Below are positions 56,992 through 64,000 of a DNA stretch of 64,000 nucleotides, piece after piece. The position numbers were made by a program, and so were the translations under genes. How positions within the stretch are numbered: the first letter of the stretch is position 1; every line of letters begins with the position of its first letter. Source of the stretch: CAYSRJ01 sp964521865 (GTDB lineage: Bacteria > Spirochaetota > B62-G9 > DRHN01). The notes beneath the pieces are model-generated. The model was not told the DNA's origin. It saw only the letters and a program-made list of their open reading frames with translations, and ran no database searches. The DNA is taken from assembly GCA_964521865.1 (NCBI GenBank), contig CAZFTJ010000002.1, positions 186,001 to 250,000 of the forward strand, given 5' to 3'.

Positions 56992-57867
56992 TCAGCTCTG
57001 TTTGAAGACTCTGTAATACCGTATGGTTTTTCCCGTTTCTACAAGAGCAACGAGACTTTCGGCATGCAGAAGACGAACATACCCTTTCGACATGTGTATC
57101 GGATGATTGTCGGGAATCAGGTTTTCAAAGGGAACCCCGTTGAAGATGAGGGGAAGTTGTCCGGCTGTTACTTCAAAGGCCGGATACATATCCAGTGCCC
57201 TATGAAGCGGCATAACCCGAACCGATCCGTCTATATCTTCGAGTCTGTATGCATCATCCACGGAAAACCGACCTATAGAAATCCTCCTGAGCTCCTGCAA
57301 AAATCCGCATGTTCCAAGAGCCGCAGCAACATCACGTGCAAGGGAACGTACGTATGTCCCTTTAGAACATACCACATCGATAACGATTCTGTTCCGCTCG
57401 ACATCGACGCACCGTATCTGGCCGATTTTAACTGCTCTCGGTTTTATTTCCACCGATTCGCCGTCAAGCGCTCTTTTATACAGCCGTTTCCCCCGGTACC
57501 GAATAGCCGAAAAGGCAGGTGGAACCTGATTGATCACGCCTCTGAAACCTGCAAGAACCCGGTCGACCCGCACACGCGACACATCATACACGGGGCCTGT
57601 TTTCACTATCCTGCCGTATCGATCGAGGGTATCCGTTTCCATACCGAGATAAATCTGCGCCCTGTACTTCTTGTGCTGAGCCATCAGCAAATTCTGTACC
57701 GAGGTGCCCCTGTTAATGCAGACGATGAGCAGACCGGACGCGAACTTATCGAGTGTTCCGGCATGTCCCGCTTTTTTTACGCCGAGACTTTTTTTAACTT
57801 GTTTGACTGTTTCAAAGGATGTGCGGCCCACTTCCTTGTCAACAAGAAGTATACCATCTACATCCAT
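56992..57867 (-). CDS. truB: tRNA pseudouridine-55 synthase TruB
   Basis: A 291-residue enzyme that makes the universal pseudouridine 55 of tRNA. It has the N-terminal DGILLVDKEVGRTSFETV, the catalytic-aspartate motif HAGTLDKFASGLL near residue 40, PPAFSAIRYRGKRLYKRALDG, CSKGTYVRSLARDVAAALG and LQELRRISIGRFSV. It overlaps the end of the DHH-family gene by 10 bp. The C-terminal extension (MSKGYVRLLHAESLVALVE) is PUA-like. Confidence 0.96.
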   Translation of the reverse strand: MDVDGILLVDKEVGRTSFETVKQVKKSLGVKKAGHAGTLDKFASGLLIVCINRGTSVQNLLMAQHKKYRAQIYLGMETDTLDRYGRIVKTGPVYDVSRVRVDRVLAGFRGVINQVPPAFSAIRYRGKRLYKRALDGESVEIKPRAVKIGQIRCVDVERNRIVIDVVCSKGTYVRSLARDVAAALGTCGFLQELRRISIGRFSVDDAYRLEDIDGSVRVMPLHRALDMYPAFEVTAGQLPLIFNGVPFENLIPDNHPIHMSKGYVRLLHAESLVALVETGKTIRYYRVFKQS

Positions 57868-58853
57868 TTCCTCTTTGAAACCTCTTTCAATATTCTGGAA
57901 ACAATCAGACCGCCGATTTTTTCAACTTCACCCTCAAGAACAAACCCGCTCGCTTTGAAGTGACCTCCCCCTCCAAAAAGCAGGGCAATCGCATTGCAGT
58001 TGACATTGTTCGTAGATCTCAGGCTTACCTTCACCCTGTGCGCGTCGAGCTGCCGTATGAGAATTATGAGCTCAACGTTTTTCAACCCCCGAACCACCTC
58101 CAGAATTCCTTCATTATCCTCTTCGTCGGCCCCGGTTTCCCTGTAGATGGGAGCGGGAAGCGAAATATGAACGATTTTTCCGGAAAATTCGGTTTTCATC
58201 AGATACAGCGCCCTGCTGAGGAGTTGAAAGTGGGTTATTTTCTTATTGCTGTATATGTTTCTGTACGTCAGGGCGGGCTCAACCCCGTATTCTATGAGCC
58301 GTGAAGCTATCCTGAATACCCCTGCAGTCGTGTTTGAGTATGCGAACGATCCGGTATCTGTAAGGATGGAGGTGTAGAGACAGATAGCAACATCCTGATC
58401 GAGAAAATCCTCAACGCGGGGAATAAGATTGAAAAGCATCTCCCCGATACTCGATGCCGATACATCTATGTAGCAGTCTTGGTCATCCCCCGAATTCTCA
58501 TGGTGATCGATACATATTATACATGCGGCCCGTTTAACATACTCGTAGACACCGCCTACCCTGGTTTCTGCTGCGCAATCGAGCAGAACAGCCAGATCGA
58601 TATCGTCCTCATCCCACGGACCGTTATTCGCATATGTATGGATAACATCCGCATGCGGAAGCCATGCATACATTTCAGGTGTTTTGTCCTGATTGACGAT
58701 GAATACATCTTTCCCCATGGATGTAAGAATCATGTACAGCGCGAGCTCAGATGCAAGGCCATCTCCATCGGGCCGGACATGGGTTGTGAGCACCACCCTC
58801 TGTGCTTTTTGAACTTTTTTCCAGATACCGCTCTTCTTTTCCTCTGTTGTCAT
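57858..58853 (-). CDS. nrnA: DHH-family bifunctional oligoribonuclease/pAp phosphatase NrnA-like
   Basis: A 331-residue DHH/DHHA1 phosphoesterase, which typically degrades short oligoribonucleotides to monomers and dephosphorylates pAp. Motifs: THVRPDGDGLASELAL near residue 25, DLAVLLDCA, the DHH box in CIDHHENSGD, SLLTDTGSF-type (here SILTDTGSFAYSN) and the DHHA1 glycine motif FGGGGHFKASGFVL. Gene order rbfA-nrnA-truB is conserved in many bacteria. The ATG at 58853 follows a weak ribosome site. Cytoplasmic, probably Mn-dependent. Confidence 0.93.
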   Translation of the reverse strand: MTTEEKKSGIWKKVQKAQRVVLTTHVRPDGDGLASELALYMILTSMGKDVFIVNQDKTPEMYAWLPHADVIHTYANNGPWDEDDIDLAVLLDCAAETRVGGVYEYVKRAACIICIDHHENSGDDQDCYIDVSASSIGEMLFNLIPRVEDFLDQDVAICLYTSILTDTGSFAYSNTTAGVFRIASRLIEYGVEPALTYRNIYSNKKITHFQLLSRALYLMKTEFSGKIVHISLPAPIYRETGADEEDNEGILEVVRGLKNVELIILIRQLDAHRVKVSLRSTNNVNCNAIALLFGGGGHFKASGFVLEGEVEKIGGLIVSRILKEVSKRKWM

Positions 58854-58891
58854 ATTCCCCGAACCGGAGCCTGAACCTCCAAACCGACAGC

Positions 58892-59236
58892 TTACTGTAA
58901 GGCGCTTTCATTAATTTTATGGACAAGCCGGACTCTCTCCTCGGTTTTATCATCAAGTATGAACATAAGGTGTGGAAAATACTTCATCCTGATCTGTCTG
59001 CTCAGTCTCTTCTGTATATAACCACGAGCGCTCCGAAGCCCTTCGATTGCTGCGCTCTGCTGCCTATCGGAGCCGATAACAGAAACAACAATTTTTGCGG
59101 ATCGTCTGTCTTTGGATAGCATAACATCGAGAATAGTTATGAAAGAGTCGAGGCGGGGGTCCTTCAAACCTTTCAGCAGGAGAGAGGACAGCTTGATTTT
59201 TATTAGTTCTTCAATTTTCCTGGATCGAAAATCCAT
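58892..59236 (-). CDS. rbfA: Ribosome-binding factor A
   Basis: A 114-residue KH-fold protein that assists 16S rRNA 5'-end processing during 30S maturation. Family elements: FRSRKIEELIKIKLSSLL at the start, LKDPRLDSFITILDVMLSKDRRSAKIVVSV, GYIQKRLSRQIRMKYFPHLMFILDD. It starts 5 bp after the infB stop. Length is standard. Confidence 0.95.
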   Translation of the reverse strand: MDFRSRKIEELIKIKLSSLLLKGLKDPRLDSFITILDVMLSKDRRSAKIVVSVIGSDRQQSAAIEGLRSARGYIQKRLSRQIRMKYFPHLMFILDDKTEERVRLVHKINESALQ

Positions 59237-59241
59237 CGGCG

Positions 59242-61614
59242 TTATGCCCTGGCATCGAGTTTCTGTGCAATCTCGTGTATGATGAATGCTTCTATCGTAT
59301 CGCCTTCCTTGATATCGTCATAGTTCTCTATCTTGATACCGCATTCGAAACCTGCGGCAACTTCTTTCTCATCATCCTTGAACCGTCTCAGACTCGCAAT
59401 GTTTCCGCTGTACAGTTCGATCCCGTCTCGAATCAGACGGACGTTTGCCGCTCTTGTGATTCTACCCGAATTGACATACGTGCCTGCGACGTTACCGACT
59501 TTCGACACTCTGATCACCTTTCTCACTTCGCCGGTTCCGATAATCTCTTCACGAAGCTCGGGTGCGAGAAGGCCCTCCATTGCAGCCCGTACATCCTCGA
59601 TGACATCGTAAATAATGCTGTACTTCTTTATCTCGACCTTCTCCTTTTTTGCCATTTCCGCAGCCCGTGCATTGGGCCTCACCCTGAAGCTGATAATCAC
59701 CGCATTTGAAGCCGATGCCAGTATTATATCGGTTTCATTTACCGCACCGACTCCGGCATGTATACAGTTGAGCCTTATCTGCGAGGTTGAGAGCTTCATC
59801 AGAGAATCCTTGAGCGCTTCCGCAGAGCCCTGTACATCCGCCTTTATTATAACCTTGAACTCCTGAATCTCCCCTTCCCGGATCTGATCATAGAGATTTT
59901 CCAGTGTTACCTTTTTGATGTTTTTCGATTCCTCGAGGCGTTTCAGCTCCTGCCTCTTCTGCCCGATCTGTTTGGCGAGTTTTTCATTTGTGGTTACCTG
60001 AAACGGATCACCTGCAACCGGTAATCCGGAGAATCCGACAACTTCGACAGGATCCGAGGGAAATGCTTTTGTAACCGGTTTACCGCTGTCATCGAACATG
60101 GCCCTCACCCGGCCCGGATATATACCGGCGACAAACGGATCCTGCTGTTTGAGTGTTCCGGTGCGTACGAGAATTGTCGACACAATCCCTCTCCCGGGGT
60201 CGATCTTCGATTCGATCACCGTGCCGTTCGCGCGCCTGTCCGGATTTGCCTTGAGCTCGAGCATATCCGCCTGCAGTATTATTGCCTCCAGAAGATTGTC
60301 TATCCCCTTTTTTTGAAGAGCCGATACTTCGACCATAAGAGTATCACCGCCCCATTCCTCCGGAACCACATTCTTTTCAGCAAGCTCCGTCCGCACCTTG
60401 TCCGGTTTTGCACCCTTCAAATCGATTTTATTCAGCGCCACCACAATCGGCACCTTCGCCTCTTTTGCATGATCGATTGCTTCGATTGTCTGCGGCATGA
60501 CACCGTCATCAGATGCAACCACGAGAACAACGATATCAGTCACCTTTGCTCCGCGTGCTCGCATCATGGTGAACGCTTCATGACCCGGTGTGTCGAGGAA
60601 CACAATCTCCCTGTCATTCAGATGGACTTTATACGCACCGATATGCTGTGTAATGCCGCCCGACTCCGTATCGACGACATTTGTATTACGAATGGCGTCG
60701 AGAAGTTTTGTCTTTCCGTGATCCACATGACCCATAACCGTTACCACAGGAGACCGCGGCTTCAAATCCTCAGGAGCGTCTTCCTCCTCCTCTATGACCG
60801 TTTCATCGTATAGAGATATGACCTTTGTATTGCATCCATACTCTTCTGCCACAAGGGTCGCTGTTTCGGAATCGATCTGATCGTTTATACGCGCCATCAC
60901 ACCGAGAGTTATTAGTTTCGAGATAAGGTCGCTTGCCTTGAGGTTCATCTTGCGGGCAAGCTCTCCAACGGATATGGTTTCGAGAATCTCAATTTCTTTG
61001 GGGATGGGATTTGCGGTTACCGGCCGTACATCTTTCTTTTTATACTGAAGCAGCTTATCGAGATGCTCCTTTTCTTCTTCTTCCTTGATATACCTTCTGT
61101 ATCCATGTTTTTTCTTGATGAATTTCTTACCGGCTTCCTTTTCTTTATCAGCTGTAGCGGGTTTTTCCTTCAGCTTGAAATGAGATTTCTTCTCTTCTTT
61201 GTCGGCCGGACGTTTCGATCTCGCCGCAGGCCGCAGTTTTTCCTTCTTCGTTTTTGCCCTCTCGGCGACCCCGGGTTTCCCCTGAGCCCGTGCTGCAGCC
61301 GTAGATTTTTCTTTCCTTGATGCGGCGGGTGCCTTAATCTGTTCCGTTTTATGCGGCTTTTTTAAAATTATGACTTTCTTTTTCTTGATGACTATTTTCT
61401 TGTGCTCTTCAGGTTCTTCCTTCTCCTTCTTTTTGATGAGTGCGACCTCAGGCCGCTTTCTCAGATTATTCTCCACGTATTCATGAAACTTGCCGAGCTC
61501 CTCATCGTTCAGCTTGTTTGCCGACTTTTTGTTTTTGATACCGAGCGAGCCGAGAATTTTTATAACCTCTTTCGTTTCGAGTTCCTCGCTTTTTGCCAAT
61601 TCATGAACACGCAT
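59242..61614 (-). CDS. infB: Translation initiation factor IF-2
   Basis: A 790-residue GTPase that places initiator tRNA on the 30S subunit. A charged Lys/Glu-rich N-terminal region (about residues 1-210) precedes the conserved core. G motifs are G1 GHVDHGKTKLLDAIR near residue 290, G2/G3 FLDTPGHEAFTMMRARGA, and G4 ALNKIDL. The downstream domains include GTVIESKIDPGRG, the GSAEALKDSL block and IGTGEVRKVIRVSKVGNVAGTYV. The N-terminal domain contains two IF2-N-like segments (RVHELAKSEELETKEVIKILGSLG and ISVGELARKMNLKASDLISKLI). Located between nusA and rbfA as expected. Confidence 0.97.
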   Translation of the reverse strand: MRVHELAKSEELETKEVIKILGSLGIKNKKSANKLNDEELGKFHEYVENNLRKRPEVALIKKKEKEEPEEHKKIVIKKKKVIILKKPHKTEQIKAPAASRKEKSTAAARAQGKPGVAERAKTKKEKLRPAARSKRPADKEEKKSHFKLKEKPATADKEKEAGKKFIKKKHGYRRYIKEEEEKEHLDKLLQYKKKDVRPVTANPIPKEIEILETISVGELARKMNLKASDLISKLITLGVMARINDQIDSETATLVAEEYGCNTKVISLYDETVIEEEEDAPEDLKPRSPVVTVMGHVDHGKTKLLDAIRNTNVVDTESGGITQHIGAYKVHLNDREIVFLDTPGHEAFTMMRARGAKVTDIVVLVVASDDGVMPQTIEAIDHAKEAKVPIVVALNKIDLKGAKPDKVRTELAEKNVVPEEWGGDTLMVEVSALQKKGIDNLLEAIILQADMLELKANPDRRANGTVIESKIDPGRGIVSTILVRTGTLKQQDPFVAGIYPGRVRAMFDDSGKPVTKAFPSDPVEVVGFSGLPVAGDPFQVTTNEKLAKQIGQKRQELKRLEESKNIKKVTLENLYDQIREGEIQEFKVIIKADVQGSAEALKDSLMKLSTSQIRLNCIHAGVGAVNETDIILASASNAVIISFRVRPNARAAEMAKKEKVEIKKYSIIYDVIEDVRAAMEGLLAPELREEIIGTGEVRKVIRVSKVGNVAGTYVNSGRITRAANVRLIRDGIELYSGNIASLRRFKDDEKEVAAGFECGIKIENYDDIKEGDTIEAFIIHEIAQKLDARA

Positions 61615-61650
61615 TTTTTACCTCATACCGTTATGCACAAATTATCACTC

Positions 61651-63090
61651 TTAGTCATCTTCGTCTTTAAAAATCAACTCAACACCGCAGTTCGGGCATT
61701 TATCCATGTCTTCGGTGATTTTCCCGCCGCAGCTCGGACACTCGTAGTACTCCTCTTCAACTTCCCCACCGCTCTCCGTTTTTACAAACTCTTCCTCTAC
61801 AATCTCTATGTTATCCGAGAGGGTGGCGAGCAGTTTTTTCGCCATTTCTTCTTTCATACCATCAATTTCAGCAAGCTCTTTCACACTCTTATCAATAATA
61901 TCTTCTATATTCAGAAGTCCAGCACTTTCAAGCACCGTCAGAGTCTCCGGGGGTATACCCGGAATATCCTTCACGGTAACAACCTCGGATTCCTCCTCCC
62001 GTACACTGAAGAGCTCATCGGCCGCCTTGCGGGCAAACTCCACGTATTCGGACGTTTCAAACTCCTTCTCGGGCATAACATCGAGACGCAGTCCGACCAG
62101 TTTCGAGACAAGCCGTATATTCTGACCCTGTCTGCCTATAGCGATGGAGAGCTGTGAATCGGGAACCACGATGAGCGCTTCCCTGTTCTCTTCATCCGTA
62201 AATATCACCCTGCTCAACTTTACGGGATTCATCGCATTTGCAATATACCTGCGTATATCCGGATCCCATTTGAGAATATCTATCTTCTCGCCCTCAAGCT
62301 CTCCTACAATAGCCTGTATTCGTATCCCCTTCAGCCCGACACATGCACCTACAGGGTCGACCTCCTCTCTCGGAGAGTACACCGCGACCTTGGTCCTGTA
62401 CCCCGGATCCCGGACAATATTTTTAATCTCAATTGTTCCATCGGCGACCTCGGGCACCTCCAGCTCAAATATTTTTTTCACAAAGCTTGGATGGCTTCGA
62501 GAAAGAATTATCTGCGGCCCTTTGGTTCCCTTCTTGACTTCGAGCACCAGAGCCTTGATGCGTTCTCCGACCGTGTAACTCTCGCGGGGGGACTGCTGGC
62601 TCCTGGGCATAATCCCTTCGGCTTTTCCCAGATTGACGTAAATGGTTCCGCTACGCTCACGCTGGAAATAGCCGACAATCATCTCCCCCTCACGCTGCTT
62701 GAATTCGTTATACACGACGTCCTTCTCTATCTCTCTGAGCCTCTGGCGCACCACCTGTTTTGCAGTTTGCGCTGCTATTCTTCCAAAATCTTCGGGCTTC
62801 AGCTCGATGAGAAGCTCATCGCCCTTCTCCGCACCGGATACGAGTTTCTGTGCATCCTCAATGCTTATCTGAAATACGGGATCCTCGACATGTTCAACTA
62901 TCTCTTTCTTTGAGTATATCTTTACAACATCATTCTCTTCGTCAATAAAGGTTTCAGCATTTGATGTAGTACCGAATCTCTTTTTATATGCAGCGAGGAG
63001 AGCCATCTCGATTGTCTTGAGTATGAGCTCCTCCGAGATCCCCTTATCAGCAACGAGCTGTTTGACTGCTTCACCTAACTCGTTTGCCAT
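61651..63090 (-). CDS. nusA: Transcription elongation/termination factor NusA with C-terminal zinc ribbon
   Basis: A 479-residue RNA-polymerase-associated factor. Domains: N-terminal polymerase-binding region (1-about 125), S1 domain (GYFQRERSGTIYVNLGKAEGIMP), two KH domains (VDPVGACVGLKGIRIQAIVGELEGEKIDIL and the GRQGQNIRLVSKLVGLRLDV block), and a helix-hairpin-helix (IPGIPPETLTVLESAGLLNIEDII). After an acidic linker the protein ends in a four-cysteine ribbon: CPSCGGKITEDMDKCPNCG (about residues 452-470). E. coli and most NusA proteins lack such a ribbon. It follows rimP by 10 bp and precedes infB, the conserved order. Confidence 0.96.
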   Translation of the reverse strand: MANELGEAVKQLVADKGISEELILKTIEMALLAAYKKRFGTTSNAETFIDEENDVVKIYSKKEIVEHVEDPVFQISIEDAQKLVSGAEKGDELLIELKPEDFGRIAAQTAKQVVRQRLREIEKDVVYNEFKQREGEMIVGYFQRERSGTIYVNLGKAEGIMPRSQQSPRESYTVGERIKALVLEVKKGTKGPQIILSRSHPSFVKKIFELEVPEVADGTIEIKNIVRDPGYRTKVAVYSPREEVDPVGACVGLKGIRIQAIVGELEGEKIDILKWDPDIRRYIANAMNPVKLSRVIFTDEENREALIVVPDSQLSIAIGRQGQNIRLVSKLVGLRLDVMPEKEFETSEYVEFARKAADELFSVREEESEVVTVKDIPGIPPETLTVLESAGLLNIEDIIDKSVKELAEIDGMKEEMAKKLLATLSDNIEIVEEEFVKTESGGEVEEEYYECPSCGGKITEDMDKCPNCGVELIFKDEDD

Positions 63091-63100
63091 ATTTCCTCCC

Positions 63101-63559
63101 TTACCCGTTTAATTTGGTTTTACGTATGTTGTCCAGAGGGATAGTAAGCACTTTTCCGTCAACCGAGAGTGCGACGTTACCGTCATTCATCCCTTCCAGT
63201 ATCCCCTGAATAACCGTGCCTGCACCTTCTGCGGGAGGTTTTTCGAGGATAACCTTTACGAAGCGTCCTTTAAACAGGTTGTATTCTCGTCTGTTTTTAA
63301 ATACTCTCTGTGTGCCGGGTGAAGAAACCTCCAGAGTGTAGTTCTCACTGTCGATCTGCGACAGAATAGAAAGCCTTTCATTGAACAGTCTCGTAATCCT
63401 TTCACAATCATTGATGGAAACCCCCCCATCCTTATCGATCACAGCCTTGATGTTCAGACCTCTTTTGCCTCCCACGGTAATAAGCTCAATAACTCGGACA
63501 TTCAACGGTTCGGTTATCTTTTCAAGCTCCGAAAGCAATGTAGCATCGAATCTACCCAT
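63101..63559 (-). CDS. rimP: Ribosome maturation factor RimP
   Basis: A 152-residue two-domain factor for 30S assembly. Family blocks: VIELITVGGKRGLNIKAVIDKDGGVSINDCERITR and LEVSSPGTQRVFKNRREYNLFKGRFVKVIL. The frame is open to 63607, but ATG at 63559 gives the family N-terminus GRFDATLLSELEKITEPL. It is the first gene of the rimP-nusA-infB operon and lies about 95 bp downstream of a likely promoter. Confidence 0.93.
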   Translation of the reverse strand: MGRFDATLLSELEKITEPLNVRVIELITVGGKRGLNIKAVIDKDGGVSINDCERITRLFNERLSILSQIDSENYTLEVSSPGTQRVFKNRREYNLFKGRFVKVILEKPPAEGAGTVIQGILEGMNDGNVALSVDGKVLTIPLDNIRKTKLNG

Positions 63560-63654
63560 TGTCGATACCAAAATTGATGAAAGGTGCAATAAAAAAAGAG
63601 TCGGCACCGCGACTCTTGACGTACAAACAAATTCTCTGTATACCGAGCACCTTC

Positions 63655-63683
63655 AAGTTACTATAACATTTTTCAAATGTCAA
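63655..63683 (-). promoter_or_regulatory. Likely promoter of the rimP-pnp operon
   Basis: On the minus strand TTGACA (63678-63683) and TAACTT (63655-63660) are separated by 17 bp. The -35 box is perfect, the -10 box poor; TATAGT overlapping the spacer end is an alternative only at non-standard spacing. Confidence 0.5.
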
Positions 63684-63744
63684 GCGCTTTTAAAACCCGA
63701 AACAGCGTGGAGATATTCTTTCAGGCCAATACACTTTTTCGTTT

Positions 63745-64000
63745 TCAGAGGAATTTCAGTACAATAAAACCGGTTTCAGGCAGAGATTTTTTCTTTTCTT
63801 CGGTTAAGGATTCAATTCTATTTACCACTTCCATCCCGATGGTCTGTGCGCTCAAGCTTCTATCGCGAAGTATCGTCTCTTTGACAAGAGAATCGAATCG
63901 TTCTTTTTCCACCTCAATATCGTCGGCATTCGACGGAAGCACAACGAAAATATCATCTCTGTCAAAACGAATATCGGCGAAACCTACCTTATCTGAAAAG
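63745..64000 (-). CDS. C-terminal end of an unidentified protein (5' part beyond window)
   Basis: The frame is open from the right edge to a stop at 63745 and gives 84 residues: VGFADIRFDRDDIFVVLPSN, then a helix-rich stretch containing EKERFDSLVKETILRD, RSLSAQTIGMEVVNRIESL and a final ETGFIVLKFL. Because an ATG is not required within the window, an apparent start at 63942 is probably internal. I cannot name the family. RDDIFVVLP followed by helices weakly recalls degenerate GGDEF-type domains, which is not enough for a call. It is upstream of, and on the same strand as, the rimP operon, separated by the promoter at 63655-63683. Confidence 0.6.
   Translation of the reverse strand, partial: FSDKVGFADIRFDRDDIFVVLPSNADDIEVEKERFDSLVKETILRDRSLSAQTIGMEVVNRIESLTEEKKKSLPETGFIVLKFL

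Noticed and set aside
1..64000. CRISPR array, rRNA, tRNA, insertion sequence or prophage genes
   Set aside because: I read the intergenic regions for regular direct repeats, TTCGAATCC-type tRNA arms and transposase or integrase motifs, and found none I could support.

Overview
This window is bacterial, with no phage, transposase, CRISPR array, rRNA or tRNA that I could recognise. The gene content points to a spirochaete-like, saccharolytic Gram-negative: an ABC sugar-binding protein whose signal sequence runs straight into NGGKKEE without a lipobox cysteine (a pattern I associate with Spirochaetes), a LolCDE/LolA-like envelope cluster, and a DeoR/LacI-controlled sugar region. The taxonomic call is inference, because no marker was compared against a database.

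Layout. Positions 1-6020 (minus strand) carry sulfur and redox functions: an edge-truncated metY-type sulfhydrylase, an Rrf2 regulator, a 4Fe-4S protein, fdhD, mnmA and a NifS/IscS desulfurase. Positions 6163-11971 (plus strand) are one operon of TetR regulator, LolD-like ATPase, two FtsX-type permeases, a LolA-like periplasmic protein and a beta-barrel protein. It is driven by a consensus promoter overlapped by a TetR-type operator. A 42-residue HicB remnant marks the junction to the next block.

Positions 12237-21018 (minus strand) are a 12-gene bacterial microcompartment (BMC) operon. The shell is one BMC-H, two BMC-T (one single-layer type, one double-layer type) and four EutN/CcmL pentamer proteins. 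The enzymes are DeoC aldolase, an RpiB-like sugar-phosphate isomerase, a CoA-acylating aldehyde dehydrogenase and triosephosphate isomerase, plus a PduS-like protein whose cofactor motifs have decayed. This gene set matches the sugar-phosphate-utilising (SPU) BMC class. The likely chemistry is a sugar phosphate cleaved to glyceraldehyde-3-phosphate plus an aldehyde, with the aldehyde oxidised to acyl-CoA inside the shell. A DeoR regulator lies divergently behind two TGTTA-N6-TAACA inverted repeats.

Positions 22188-36731 hold deoxy-sugar catabolism on the minus strand: a URO-D-family remnant and an intact URO-D-family protein, L-rhamnose mutarotase, a three-gene ABC importer, L-fucose isomerase, a C_GCAxxG_C_C-type protein, a ribokinase-family kinase, a truncated amidotransferase-like gene, a DUF4432 epimerase-like protein, a LacI regulator and a rhamnulokinase-type FGGY kinase. 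LacI-type operators lie at both fucI and lacI, and the lacI promoter is near-consensus. No fuculose/rhamnulose aldolase is present in the window. A family of interspersed palindromic repeats sits in the intergenic spaces of this and neighbouring regions.

Positions 36745-40584 hold a DEAH helicase and an NAD-type malic enzyme. Positions 40985-52799 (plus strand) are a TCA-cycle run, sdhAB-sucCD-sucAB-lpd-gltA, without sdhC/sdhD. After a GIY-YIG protein, positions 53504-63559 (minus strand) hold the conserved translation/RNA operon rimP-nusA-infB-rbfA-nrnA-truB-ribF-rpsO-pnp, ending at a strong GC-rich terminator. An unidentified C-terminal gene fragment enters at the right edge.
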